Assembly: GCF_051020975.1 (NCBI RefSeq)
Contig: NW_027478167.1
Coordinates: forward strand, 5,952,001 to 6,016,000
Reading direction: 5' to 3'
Length of the DNA stretch: 64,000 bases
DNA from: Osmia lignaria lignaria
Lineage: Eukaryota > Arthropoda > Insecta > Hymenoptera > Megachilidae
Each line of letters begins with the position of its first letter. The stretch's first letter is position 1. Positions 26,784 to 39,983 of the stretch are shown here, piece by piece. Both the position numbers and the translations under genes were made by a program. A model generated the notes under the pieces. The model was not told the origin of the DNA and searched no databases. It saw only the letters and a program-made list of their open reading frames with translations.

Positions 26784-27427
26784 TTGCAGATATATCTCAA
26801 GGGAAGGGGCCTGACGGACATATTTCGAGATATTTCTTCTTCTTGTTGTTCTTCTTCTGCACAGCTAAACTGGAAGTGGCATTTCCAGCTCGCAATAGTG
26901 CAGAGTTATCTGAAAGAAAGGGGCCACGGTGTTTCTCTATCTCTATTATGTTGGTGCGGCTTCGGAACTTTTAAATATCTTGATATATCTCGAGAACTAC
27001 GCTTCTGATCAAAAAATATCATAGAACATATATTGTAGGAAACATAATTCTCTACAAAAAAGGTCTCTTAAGATTTTGCCATAGCTCGTTTCCTTTCCGA
27101 GATATTTGCAGATATATCTCAAGGGAAGGGGCCTGACGGACATGTTTCGAGATATTTCTTCTTCTTGTTGTTCTTCTTCTGCACAGCTAAACTGGAAGTG
27201 GCATTTCCAGCTCGCAATAGTGCAGAGTTATCTCAAAGAAAGGGGCCACGGTGTTTCTGTATCTCTATTATGTTGGTGCGGCTTCGGAACTTTTAAATAT
27301 CTTGATATATCTCGAGAACTACGCATCTGATCAAAAAATATCATAGAGCATAAATAGTAGGAAACTTAATTTCCTACAAAAAAGATCTCTTAATATTTTG
27401 CCATAGCTCGCATTGTTTCCGAGATAT
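26140..27427 (+). repeat. Dimer repeat, offset 644 bp
   Basis: Copies at 26140 and 26784 share ACATATTTCGAG and TTATCTGAAAG. Copies at 26462 and 27106 share ACATGTTTCGAG and TTATCTCAAAG. All four have CTCTTAAGATTTTGCC and AAACTGG with TTCCAGC. This two-monomer alternation extends the last two monomers of the 1610-bp unit, so it arose after or during that duplication. Private changes are TTTCTCTATC near 26,935 and CGTTTCCTTTCCG near 27,090. Confidence 0.85.
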
Positions 27428-28370
27428 TTGCAGATTTAGCTCAAGGGAAGGGGCCTGACGGACATATTCCGAGATATTTCTTGTTCTTGTTGTGCTACTT
27501 CTGCACAGCTAAGCTGGAAGTGGCATTTGCAGCTCGGAATAGTGCAGAGTTATCTCAAAGAAAGAGGCCACGGTGTTTATGTATCTTTATTATGTTGTTG
27601 CGGCTTCGGAACCTTTAAATATCTCGATATATCTCGAAAACTACGCATCTGATCAAAAAATATCATAGAACCTAAATTGTAGGAAACGTAATTCTCTACA
27701 AAAAAGGTCTCTTATCATTTTGCCATAGCTCGCATCGTTTCCGAGATATTTGCAGATTTACTTCAAGGGAAGGGGCCTGACGGACATATTTCGAGATATT
27801 TCTTCTTCTTGTTGTTCTTCTTCAGCACAGCTAAAGTGGAAGTTACATTTGCAGCTCGGAATAGTGCAGAGTTATCTCAAAGAAAGAGGCCACGGTGTTT
27901 ATGTATCTTTATTATGTTGGTGCGGCTTCGGAACCTTTAAATGTCTCGATATATCTCGAAAACTACGCATCTGATCAAAAAATATCATAGAACATAAATA
28001 GTAGGAAACTTAATTTCCTACAAAAAGGGTCTCTCAACGTTTTGCCATAGCTCGCATTGTTTCCGAGATATTTGCAGATTCAGCTCAAAGGAACGGGCCT
28101 GACGGACATATTCCGAGATATTTCTGGTTCTTGTTGTGCTTCTTCCGCACAGCTAAGCTCGAACTGGCATTTGCAGCTCGCAATAGTGCAGTGTTATCTC
28201 ACAGAAAGGGGCCACGGTGTTTCTGTATCTCTATTATGTTGGTGCGGCTTCGGAACTTTTAAATATCTTGATATATCTCGAGAATTACGCATCTGATCAA
28301 AAAATATCATAGAACATAAGAAGTAGGAAACTTAATTCTCTACAAAAAAGGTCTCTTAACATTTTGCCAT
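27350..28370 (+). repeat. 1-kb three-monomer segment, right copy of the 6117-bp pair
   Basis: This is the partner of the segment at 21,230. It begins after the dimer block at 26.1-27.3 kb and ends near 28,380. There the sequence parts from its partner: TTTAACTCAATGG and CTTGTTATTGTTG here, against TTTAGCTCAAGGG and CTTGTTCTTG at 22,280. The finding of both copies inside otherwise different neighbours suggests duplication by unequal exchange followed by further rearrangement between them. Confidence 0.83.
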
Positions 28371-28399
28371 AGCTCGCATCGTTTCCGAGATATTTGCAG

Positions 28400-30325
28400 A
28401 TTTAACTCAATGGAAGGGGCCTGACGGACATATTCCGAGATATTTCTTGTTATTGTTGTGCTTCTTCTGCACAGCTAAGCTGGAACTGGCATTTGCAGCT
28501 CGCAATAGTGGAGAGTTACCTCACAGAAAGGGGCCACGGTGTTTCTGTATCTCTATTATGTTGGTGTGGCTTCGGAACTTTTAAATATCTTGATATATCT
28601 CGAAAACTACGCCTCTGATCCAAAAATATCATAGAACATAAAAAGTAGGAAACTTAATTCTCTACACATAAGGTCTCTTAACATTTTGCCATAGCTCGCT
28701 TCGTTTCCGAGATATTTGCAGATTTATCTCAAGGGAAGGGGCCTGACGGACATATTTCGAGATATTTCTTCTTCTTGTTGTTCTTCTTCTGCACAGCTAA
28801 GCTGGAAGTGGCATTTGCAGCCCGCAATAGTGCAGAGTTATCTCAAAGAAAGGGGCCACGGTGTTTCTGTATCTCTGTTATGTTGGTGCGGCTTCGGAAC
28901 TTTTAAATATCTCGATATATCTCGAAAACTACGCATCTGATCAAAAAATATCATAGAACATAAATAGTAGGGAACTTAATTTCCTACAAAAAAGGTCTCT
29001 CAACGTTTTGCCCTAGCTCGCATTGTTTCCGAGATATTTGCAGATTCAGCTCAAAGGATCGGGCCTGACGGACATATTTCGAGATATTTCTTCTTCTTGT
29101 TGTTCTTCGTCTGCACAGCTAAACTGGAAGTGGCATTTCCAGCTCGCAATAGTGCAGAGTTATCTCGCAGAAAGGGGCCACGCTGTTTCTGTATCTCTAT
29201 TATGTTGGTGCGGCCTCGGAACTTTTAAATATCTTGATATATCTCGAAAACTACGCCTCTGATCCAAAAATATCATAGAACATAAAAAGTAGGAAACTTA
29301 ATTCTCTACAAAAAAGGTCTCCTAACATTTTGCCATAGCTCGCTTCGTTTCCGTGATATTTGCAGATTTATCTCAAGGGAAGGGGCCTGACGGACATATT
29401 TCGAGATATTTCTTCTTCTTGTTGTTCTTCTTCTGCACAGCTAAGCTGGAAGTGGCATTTGCAGCTCGCAATAGTGCAGAGTTATCTGAAAGAAAGGGGC
29501 CACGGTGTTTCTGTATCTCTATTATGTTGGTGCGGCTTCGGAACTTTTAAATATCTTGATATATCTCGAGAACTACGCATCTGATCAAAAAATATCATAG
29601 AACATGAAAAGTAGGAAACTTAATTCTCTACAAATAAGATCTCTTAACATTTTGCCATAGCTCGCTTCGTTTCCGAGATATTTGCAGATTTATCTCGAGG
29701 GAAGGGGCCTGACGGACATATTTCGAGATATTTCTTCTTTTTGTTGTTCTTCTTCTGCACAGCTAAGCTGGAAGCGGCATTTGCGGCTCGCACTAGTGCA
29801 GAGTTATCTCAAAGAAAGGGGCCACGGTGTTTCTGTATCTTTATTATGTTGTTGCGGCTTCGGAACCTTTAAATATCTCGATATATCTCGAAAACTACGC
29901 ATCTGATCAAAATATATCATAGAACATAAATAGTAGGAAACTTAATTTCCTACAAAAAAGGTCTCTCAACGTTTTGCCATAGCTCGCATTGTTTCCGAGA
30001 TATTTGCAGATTCAGCTCAAAGGATCGCGCCTGACGGACATATTTCGAGATATTTCTTCTTCTTGTTGTTCTTCGTCTGCACAGCTAAACTGGAAGTGGC
30101 ATTTCCAGCTCGCAATAGTGCAGAGTTATCTCGCAGAAAGGGGCCACGCTATTTCTGTATCTCTATTATGTTGGTGCGGCTTCGGAACTTTTAAATATCT
30201 CGATATATCTGGAGAACTACGCTTCTGATCAAAAAATATCATAGAACATAAATTGTAGGAAACATAATTCTCTACAAAAAACGTATCTTAACATTTTGCC
30301 ATAGCTCGCTTCGTTTCCGAGATAT
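28400..30325 (+). repeat. Trimer duplication, offset 966 bp, with diverged neighbours
   Basis: Class C copies with CTCAAAGGATCG and TTCTTCGTCTGC and TTATCTCGCAG occur near 29,038 and 30,004, 966 bp apart (three monomers). Their left neighbours at 28716 and 29682 are less alike, so only part of the trimer is well conserved. Other private marks are TACACATAAGG at 28,663, TTTCCGTGATATTTG at 29,349, GAAGCGGCATTTGCGG at 29,773, and CAAAAAACGTATC at 30,273. Confidence 0.75.
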
Positions 30326-32283
30326 ATGCAGATTTATCTCAAGGGAAGGGGCCTGACGGACATATTTCGAGATATTTCTTCTTCTTGTTGTTCTTCTTCT
30401 GCACAGCTAAGCTGGAAGTGGCATTTGCAGCTCGCAATAGTGCAGAGTTATCTCAAAGAAAGGGGCCACGGTGTTTCTGTATCTCTATTATGTTGGTGCG
30501 GCTTCGGAACTTTTAAATATCTCGATATATCTCGAAAACTACGCTTCTGATCAAAAAATATCATAGAACATAAATTGTAGGAAACATAATTCTCTACAAA
30601 AAAGGTCTCTTAACGTTTTGCCATAGCTCGCTTCGTTTACGAGATATTTGCAGATTTATCTCAAGGGAAGGGTCCTGACGGACATATTTCGAGATATTTC
30701 TTCTTCTTGTTGTTCTTCTTCTGCACAGCTAAGCTGGAAGTGGCATTTGCAGCTCGCAATAGTGCAGAGTTATCTCAAAGAATGGAGCCACGGTGTTTCT
30801 GTATCTCTATTATGTTGGTGCGGCTTCGGAACTTTTAAATATCTTGATATATCTCGAGAACTACGCTTCTGATCAAAAAATATCATAGAACATAAATTGT
30901 AGAAAACATAATTCTCTACACAAAACGTCTCTTAACATTTTGCCATAGCTCGCTTCGTTTCCGAGATATTTGCAGATTCAGCTCAAAGGAACTGGCCTGA
31001 CGGACATATTTCGAGATATTTCTTCTTCTTGTTGTTCTTCCTCTGCACAGCTAAGCTGGAAGTGGCATTTGCAGCTCGCAATAGTGCAGAGTTATCTCAA
31101 AGAAAGGGGCCACGGTGTTTCTGTATCTCTATTATGTTGGTGCAGCTTCGGAACTTTGAAATATCTTGATATATCTCGAGAACTACGCATCTGATCAAAA
31201 AATATCATAGAACATAAAAAGTAGAAAACCTAATTCTCTACAAAAAAGGTCTCTCAACATTTTGCCATAGCTCGCTTCGTTTCCGAGATATATGCAGATT
31301 TATCTCAAGGGAAGGGGCCTGACGGACATATTTCGAGATATTTCTTCTTCTTGTTGTTCTTCTTCTGCACAGCTAAACTGGAAGTGGCATTTCCAGCTCG
31401 CAATAGTGCAGAGTTATCTGAAAGGAAGGGGCCACGGTGTTTCTGTATCTCTATTATGTTGGTGCGGCTTCGGAACTTTTAAATATCTTGATATATCTCG
31501 AGAACTACGCATCTGATCAAAAAATATCATAGAACATAAATAGTAGGAAACTTAATTCTCTACAAAAAAGGTCTCTCAACATTTTGCCATAGCTCGCTTC
31601 GTTTCCGAGATATTTGCAGATTTATCTCAAGGGAAGGGGCCTAACGGACATATTTCGAGATATTTCTTCTTGTTGTTGTTCTTCTTCTGCACAGCTAAGC
31701 TGGAAGTGGCATTTGCAGCTCGCAATAGTGCAGAGTTATCTCAAAGAAAGAGGCCACGGTGTTTCTGTACCTCTATTATGTTGGTGCGGCTTCGGAACTT
31801 TTAAATATCTTGATATATCTCGAGAACTACGCTTCTGATCAAAAAATATCATAGAACATAAATTGTAGGAAACATGATTCTCTACAAAAAAGGTCTCTTA
31901 ACATTTTGCCATAGCTCGCTTCGTTTCCGAGATATATGCAGATTTATCTCAAGGGAAGGGGCCTGACGGACATATTTCGAGATATTTCTTCTTCTTGTTG
32001 TTCTTCTTCTGCACAGCTAAGCTGGAAGTGGCATTTGCAGCTCGCAATAGTGCAGAGTTATCTCAAAAAAGGGGCCACGGTGTTTCTGTATCTCTATTAT
32101 GTTGTTGCTTCTTCGGAACTTTTAAATATCTTGATATATCTCGAGAACTACGCATCTGATCGAAAAATATCATAGAACATAAAAAGTAGGAAACTTAATT
32201 CTCTACAAAAAAGGTGTCTTAACATTTTGCCATAGCTCGCTTCGTTTCCGAGATATTTGCAGATTTATCTCAATGGAAGGGGA
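30326..32283 (+). repeat. Transition segment into the alternating class D domain
   Basis: The first ATGCAG-border monomer is at 30326, and the alternation of ATGCAG and TTGCAG copies becomes regular from 31292. Class C appears at 30970. The pair 31614-31936 is the founder-like copy of the block later seen at 37409-37731, 43526-43848, 45135-45457, 47066-47388 and 50607-50929. No coding or inserted sequence is seen. Confidence 0.78.
31936..32256 (+). repeat. Frameshifted 321-bp monomer, lineage marker
   Basis: This monomer has CTCAAAAAAGGGGCC where others have CTCAAAGAAAGGGGCC, a net loss of one base, and TTGTTGCTTCTTCGG where others have TTGGTGCGGCTTCGG. The deletion shifts the open frame after codon 44 and gives a 79-codon reading. 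Exact relatives start at 37731, 43848, 45457, 47388 and 50929, always followed by a CTCAATGG monomer preceded by AAAGGTGTC. The spacings of 5795, 6117, 1609, 1931 and 3541 bp trace successive rearrangements of the same ancestral block. Confidence 0.9.
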
Positions 32284-33866
32284 CTGACGGACATATTTCG
32301 AGATATTTCTTCTTCTTGTTGTTCTTCTTCTGCACAGCTAAGCTGGAAGTGGCATTTGCAGCTCGCAATAGTGCAGAGTTATCTCAAAGAAAGAGGCCAC
32401 GGTGTTTCTGTACCTCTATTATGTTGGTGCAGCTTCGGAACTTTTAAATATCTTGATATATCTCGAGAACTACGCATCTGATCAAAAAATATCATAGAAC
32501 ATAAAAAGTAGAAAACTTAATTCTCTACAAAAAAGGTCTCTCAACATTTTGCCATAGCTCGCTTCGTTTCCGAGATATATGCAGATTTATCTCAAGGGAA
32601 GGGGCCTGACGGACATATTTCGAGATATTTCTTCTTCTTGTTGTTCTTCTTCTGCACAGCTAAACTGAAAGTGGCATTTCCAGCTCGCAATAGTGCAGAG
32701 TTATCTGAAAGAAAGGGGCCACGGTGTTTCTGTATCTCTATTATGTTGGTGCGGCTTCGGAACTTTTAAATATCTTGATATATCTCGAGAACTACGCTTC
32801 TGATCAAAAAATATCATAGAACATAAATTGTAGGAAACATAATTCTCTACAAAAAAGGTCTCCTAAGATTTTGCCATAGCTCGTTTCGTTTCCGAGATAT
32901 TTGCAGATATATCTCAAGGGAAGGGGCCTGACGGACATATTTCGAGATATTTCTTCTTCTTGTTGTTCTTCTTCTGCACAGCTAAACTGGAAGTGGCATT
33001 TCCAGCTCGCAATAGTGCAGAGTTATCTCAAAGAAAGGGGCCACGGTGTTTCTGTATCTCTATTATGTTGGTGCGGCTTCGGAACTTTTAAATATCTTGA
33101 TATATCTCGAGAACTACGCATCTGATCAAAAAATATCATAGAACATAAATTGTAGGAAACTTAATTCTCTACAAAAAAGGTCTCTCAACATTTTGCCATA
33201 GCTCGCTTCGTTTCCGAGATATTTGCAGATTTATCTCAAGGGAAGGGGCCTAACGGACATATTTCGAGATATTTCTTCTTCTTGTTGTTCTTCTTCTGCA
33301 CAGCTAAGCTGGAAGTGGCATTTGCAGCTCGCAATAGTGCAGAGTCATCTCAAAGAAAGGGGCCACGGTGTTTCTGTATCTCTATTATGTTGGTGCAGCT
33401 TCGGAACTTTGAAATATCTTGATATATCTCGAGAACTACGCATCTGATCAAAAAATATCATAGAACATAAAAAGTAGAAAACTTAATTCTCTACAAAAAA
33501 GGTCTCTCAACATTTTGCCATAGCTCGCTTCGTTTCCGAGATATATGCAGATTTATCTCAAGGGAAGGGGCCTGACGGACATATTTCGAGATATTTCTTC
33601 TTCTTGTTGTTCTTCTTCTGCACAGCTAAACTGGAAGTGGCATTTCCAGCTCGCAATAGTGCAGAGTTATCTGAAAGAAAGGGGCCACGGTGTTTCTGTA
33701 TCTCTATTATGTTGGTGCAGCTTCGGAACTTTTAAATATCTCGATATATCTCGAAAACTACGCTTCTGATCAAAAAATATCATAGAACATAAATTGTAGG
33801 AAACATAATTCTCTACAAAAAACGTCTCTTAACATTTTGCCATAGCTCGCTTCGTTTCCGAGATAT

Positions 33867-36700
33867 TTGCAGATTCAGCTCAAAGCAACTGGCCTGACGG
33901 ACATATTTCGAGATATTTCTTCTTCTTGTTGTTCTTCCTCTGCACAGCTAAGCTGGAAGTGGCATTTGCAGCTCGCAATAGTGCAGAGTTGTCTCAAAGA
34001 AAGGGGCCACGGTGTTTCTGTACCTCTATTATGTTGGTGCGGCTTCGCAACTTTTAAATATCTTGATATATCTCGAGAACTACGCATCTGATCGAAAAAT
34101 ATCATAGAACATAAAAAGTAGGAAACTTAATTCTCTACAAAAAAGGTCTCTTAACATTTTGCCATAGCTCGCTTCGTTTCCGAGATATTTGCAGATTTAT
34201 CTCAAGGGAAGGGGACTGACGGACATATTTCGAGATATTTCTTCTTCTTGTTGTTCTTCTTCTGCACAGCTAAGCTGGAAGTGGCATTTGCAGCTCGCAA
34301 TAGTGCAGAGTTATCTCAAAGAAAGAGGCCACGGTGTTTCTGTACCTCTATTATGTTGGTGCAGCTTCGGAACTTTTAAATATCTTGATATATCTCGAGA
34401 ACTACGCATCTGATCAAATAATATCATAGAACATAAAAAGTAGAAAACTTAATTCTCTACAAAAAAGGTCTCTCAACATTTTGCCATAGCTCGCTTCGTT
34501 TCCGAGATATATGCAGATTTATCTCAAGGGAAGGGGCCTGACGGACATATTTCGAGATATTTCTTCTTCTTGTTGTTCTTCTTCTGCACAGCTAAACTGG
34601 AAGTGGCATTTCCAGCTCGCAATAGTGCAGAGTTATCTGAAAGAAAGGGGCCACGGTGTTTCTGTATCTCTATTATGTTGGTGCGGCTTCGGAACTTTTA
34701 AATATCTTGATATATCTCGAGAACTACGCATCTGATCAAAAAATATCATAGAACATAAATAGTAGAAAACTTAATTCTCTACAAAAAAGGTCTGTCAACA
34801 TTTTGCCATAGCTCGCTTTGTTTCCGAGATATTTGCAGATTTATCTCAAGGGAAGGGGCCTAACGGACATATTTCGAGATATTTCTTCTTCTTGTTGTTC
34901 TTCTTCTGCACAGCTAAGCTGGAAGTGGCATTTGCAGCTCGCAATAGTGCAGAGTCATCTCAAAGAAAGGGGCCACGGTGTTTCTGTATCTCTATTATGT
35001 TGGTGCAGCTTCGGAACTTTGAAATATCTTGATATATCTCGAGAACTACGCATCTGATCAAAAAATATCATAGAACATAAAAAGTAGAAAACTTAATTCT
35101 CTACAAAAAAGCTCTCTCAACATTTTGCCATAGCTCGCTTCGTTTCCGAGATATATGCAGATTTATCTCAAGGGAAGGGGCCTGACGGGCATATTTCGAG
35201 ATATTTCTTCTTCTTGTTGTTCTTCTTCTGCACAGCTAAACTGGAAGTGGCATTTCCAGCTCGCAATAGTGCAGAGTTATCTGAAAGAAAGGGGCCACGG
35301 TGTTTCTGTATCTCTATTATGTTGGTGCAGCTTCGGAACTTTTAAATATCTTGATATATCTCGAGAACTACGCATCTGATCAAAAAATATCATAGAACAT
35401 AAAAAGTAGAAAACTTAATTCTCTACAAAAAAGGTCTCTCAACATTTTGCCATAGCTCGCTTCGTTTCCGAGATATATGCAGATTTATCTCAAGGGAAGG
35501 GGCCTGACGGACATATTTCGAGATATTTCTTCTTCTTGTTGTTCTTCTTCTGCACAGCTAAACTGAAAGTGGCATTTCCAGCTCGCAATAGTGCAGAGTT
35601 ATCTGAAAGAAAGGGGCCACGGTGTTTCTGTATCTCTATTATGTTGGTGCGGCTTCGGAACTTTTAAATATCTTGATATATCTCGAGAACTACGCTTCTG
35701 ATCAAAAAATATCATAGAACATAAATTGTAGGAAACATAATTCTCTACAAAAAAGGTCTCCTAAGATTTTGCCATAGCTCGTTTCGTTTCCGAGATATTT
35801 GCAGATATATCTCAAGGGAAGGGGCCTGACGGACATATTTCGAGATATTTCTTCTTCTTGTTGTTCTTCCTCTGCACAGCTAAGCTGGAAGTGGCATTTG
35901 CAGCTCGCAATAGTGCAGAGTTGTCTCAAAGAAAGGGGCCACGGTGTTTCTGTACCTCTATTATGTTGGTGCGGCTTCGCAACTTTTAAATATCTTGATA
36001 TATCTCGAGAACTACGCATCTGATCGAAAAATATCATAGAACATAAAAAGTAGGAAACTTAATTCTCTACAAAAAAGGTCTCTTAACATTTTGCCATAGC
36101 TCGCTTCGTTTCCGAGATATTTGCAGATTTATCTCAAGGGAAGGGGACTGACGGACATATTTCGAGATATTTCTTCTTCTTGTTGTTCTTCTTCTGCACA
36201 GCTAAGCTGGAAGTGGCATTTGCAGCTCGCAATAGTGCAGAGTTATCTCAAAGAAAGAGGCCACGGTGTTTCTGTACCTCTATTATGTTGGTGCAGCTTC
36301 GGAACTTTTAAATATCTTGATATATCTCGAGAACTACGCATCTGATCAAATAATATCATAGAACATAAAAAGTAGAAAACTTAATTCTCTACAAAAAAGG
36401 TCTCTCAACATTTTGCCATAGCTCGCTTCGTTTCCGAGATATATGCAGATTTATCTCAAGGGAAGGGGCCTGACGGACATATTTCGAGATATTTCTTCTT
36501 CTTGTTGTTCTTCTTCTGCACAGCTAAACTGGAAGTGGCATTTCCAGCTCGCAATAGTGCAGAGTCATCTCAAAGAAAGGGGCCACGGTGTTTCTGTATC
36601 TCTATTATGTTGGTGCAGCTTCGGAACTTTGAAATATCTTGATATATCTCGAGAACTACGCATCTGATCAAAAAATATCATAGAACATAAAAAGTAGAAA
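33867..36700 (+). repeat. Nested 6-monomer duplication inside the 19-mer, offset 1932 bp
   Basis: About 33,900-34,600 is repeated at about 35,830-36,540, offset 1932 bp. Shared marks are TTGTCTCAAAG with GCTTCGCAACTTTT, GATCGAAAAATATC, GGGGACTGACGG and CAAATAATATC. The right copy has a different left border (GATATATCTCAAGGG near 35,807 instead of the class C TTCAGCTC). The nested pair is present in both copies of the 6117-bp unit, so it is older than that duplication. Confidence 0.82.
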
Positions 36701-39700
36701 ACTTAATTCTCTACAAAAAAGGTCTCTCAACATTTTGCCATAGCTCGCTTCGTTTCCGAGATATATGCAGATTTATCTCAAGGGAAGGGGCCTGACGGGC
36801 ATATTTCGAGATATTTCTTCTTCTTGTTGTTCTTCTTCTGCACAGCTAAACTGGAAGTGGCATTTCCAGCTCGCAATAGTGCAGAGTTATCTGAAAGAAA
36901 GGGGCCACGGTGTTTCTGTATCTCTATTATGTTGGTGCAGCTTCGGAACTTTTAAATATCTCGATATATCTCGAAAACTACGCTTCTGATCAAAAAATAT
37001 CATAGAACATAAATTGTAGGAAACATAATTCTCTACAAAAAACGTGTCTTAACATTTTGCCATAGCTCGCTTCGTTTCCGAGATATTTGCAGATTCAGCT
37101 CAAAGGAACTGGCCTGACGGACATATTTCGAGGTATTTCTTCTTCTTGTTGTTCTTCCTCTGCACAGCTAAGCTGGAAGTGGCATTTGCAGCTCGCAATA
37201 GTGCAGAGTTGTCTCAAAGAAAGGGGCCACGGTGTTTCTGTATCTCTATTATGTTGGTGCAGCTTCGGAACTTTTAAATATCTTGATATATCTCGAGAAC
37301 TACGCATCTGATCAAAAAATATCATAGAACATAAAAAGTAGAAAACTTAATTCTCTACAAAAAAGGTCTCTCAACATTTTGCCATAGCTCGCTTCGTTTC
37401 CGAGATATTTGCAGATTTATCTCAAGGGAAGGGGCCTAACGGACATATTTCGAGATATTTCTTCTTCTTGTTGTTCTTCTTCTGCACAGCTAAGCTGGAA
37501 GTGGCATTTGCAGCTCGCAATAGTGCAGAGTTATCTCAAAGAAAGAGGCCACGGTGTTTCTGTACCTCTATTATGTTGGTGCGGCTTCGGAACTTTTAAA
37601 TATCTTGATATATCTCGAGAACTACGCTTCTGATCAAAAAATATCATAGAACATAAATTGTAGGAAACATGATTCTCTACAAAAAAGGTCTCTTAACATT
37701 TTGCCATAGCTCGCTTCGTTTCCGAGATATATGCAGATTTATCTCAAGGGAAGGGGCCTGACGGACATATTTCGAGATATTTCTTCTTCTTGTTGTTCTT
37801 CTTCTGCACAGCTAAGCTGGAAGTGGCATTTGCAGCTCGCAATAGTGCAGAGTTATCTCAAAAAAGGGGCCACGGTGTTTCTGTATCTCTATTATGTTGT
37901 TGCTTCTTCGGAACTTTTAAATATCTTGATATATCTCGAGAACTACGCATCTGATCGAAAAATATCATAGAACATAAAAAGTAGGAAACTTAATTCTCTA
38001 CAAAAAAGGTGTCTTAACATTTTGCCATAGCTCGCTTCGTTTCCGAGATATTTGCAGATTTATCTCAATGGAAGGGGCCTAACGGACATATTTCGAGATA
38101 TTTCTTCTTCTTGTTGTTCTTCTTCTGCACAGCTAAGCTGGAAGTGGCATTTGCAGCTCGCAATAGTGCAGAGTTATCTCAAAGAAAGAGGCCACGGTGT
38201 TTCTGTACCTCTATTATGTTGGTGCGGCTTCGGAACTTTTAAATATCTTGATATATCTCGAGAACTACGCTTCTGATCAAAAAATATCATAGAACATAAA
38301 TTGTAGGAAACATGATTCTCTACAAAAAAGGTCTCTTAACATTTTGCCATAGCTCGCTTCGTTTCCGAGATATATGCAGATTTATCTCAAGGGAAGGGGC
38401 CTGACGGACATATTTCGAGATATTTCTTCTTCTTGTTGTTCTTCTTCTGCACAGCTAAGCTGGAAGTGGCATTTGCAGCTCGCAATAGTGCAGAGTTATC
38501 TCAAAGAAAGAGGCCACGGTGTTTCTGTACCTCTATTATGTTGGTGCAGCTTCGGAACTTTTAAATATCTTGATATATCTCGAGAACTACGCATCTGATC
38601 AAAAAATATCATAGAACATAAAAAGTAGAAAACTTAATTCTCTACAAAAAAGGTCTCTCAACATTTTGCCATAGCTCGCTTCGTTTCCGAGATATATGCA
38701 GATTTATCTCAAGGGAAGGGGCCTGACGGACATATTTCGAGATATTTCTTCTTCTTGTTGTTCTTCTTCTGCACAGCTAAACTGAAAGTGGCATTTCCAG
38801 CTCGCAATAGTGCAGAGTTATCTGAAAGAAAGGGGCCACGGTGTTTCTGTATCTCTATTATGTTGGTGCGGCTTCGGAACTTTTAAATATCTTGATATAT
38901 CTCGAGAACTACGCTTCTGATCAAAAAATATCATAGAACATAAATTGTAGGAAACATAATTCTCTACAAAAAAGGTCTCCTAAGATTTTGCCATAGCTCG
39001 TTTCGTTTCCGAGATATTTGCAGATATATCTCAAGGGAAGGGGCCTGACGGACATATTTCGAGATATTTCTTCTTCTTGTTGTTCTTCTTCTGCACAGCT
39101 AAACTGGAAGTGGCATTTCCAGCTCGCAATAGTGCAGAGTTATCTCAAAGAAAGGGGCCACGGTGTTTCTGTATCTCTATTATGTTGGTGCGGCTTCGGA
39201 ACTTTTAAATATCTTGATATATCTCGAGAACTACGCATCTGATCAAAAAATATCATAGAACATAAATTGTAGGAAACTTAATTCTCTACAAAAAAGGTCT
39301 CTCAACATTTTGCCATAGCTCGCTTCGTTTCCGAGATATTTGCAGATTTATCTCAAGGGAAGGGGCCTAACGGACATATTTCGAGATATTTCTTCTTCTT
39401 GTTGTTCTTCTTCTGCACAGCTAAGCTGGAAGTGGCATTTGCAGCTCGCAATAGTGCAGAGTCATCTCAAAGAAAGGGGCCACGGTGTTTCTGTATCTCT
39501 ATTATGTTGGTGCAGCTTCGGAACTTTGAAATATCTTGATATATCTCGAGAACTACGCATCTGATCAAAAAATATCATAGAACATAAAAAGTAGAAAACT
39601 TAATTCTCTACAAAAAAGGTCTCTCAACATTTTGCCATAGCTCGCTTCGTTTCCGAGATATATGCAGATTTATCTCAAGGGAAGGGGCCTGACGGACATA

Positions 39701-39983
39701 TTTCGAGATATTTCTTCTTCTTGTTGTTCTTCTTCTGCACAGCTAAACTGGAAGTGGCATTTCCAGCTCGCAATAGTGCAGAGTTATCTGAAAGAAAGGG
39801 GCCACGGTGTTTCTGTATCTCTATTATGTTGGTGCAGCTTCGGAACTTTTAAATATCTCGATATATCTCGAAAACTACGCTTCTGATCAAAAAATATCAT
39901 AGAACATAAATTGTAGGAAACATAATTCTCTACAAAAAACGTCTCTTAACATTTTGCCATAGCTCGCTTCGTTTCCGAGATAT

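Noticed and set aside
35702..36037. Minus-strand open frame of 111 codons (also at 41819-42154) and shorter minus-strand frames at 33875, 37095, 54094 and elsewhere
   Set aside because: They are the reverse complement of the same monomers and appear only where a few variant bases remove stops. Identical frames recur with the duplicated blocks. No independent coding signal is seen.
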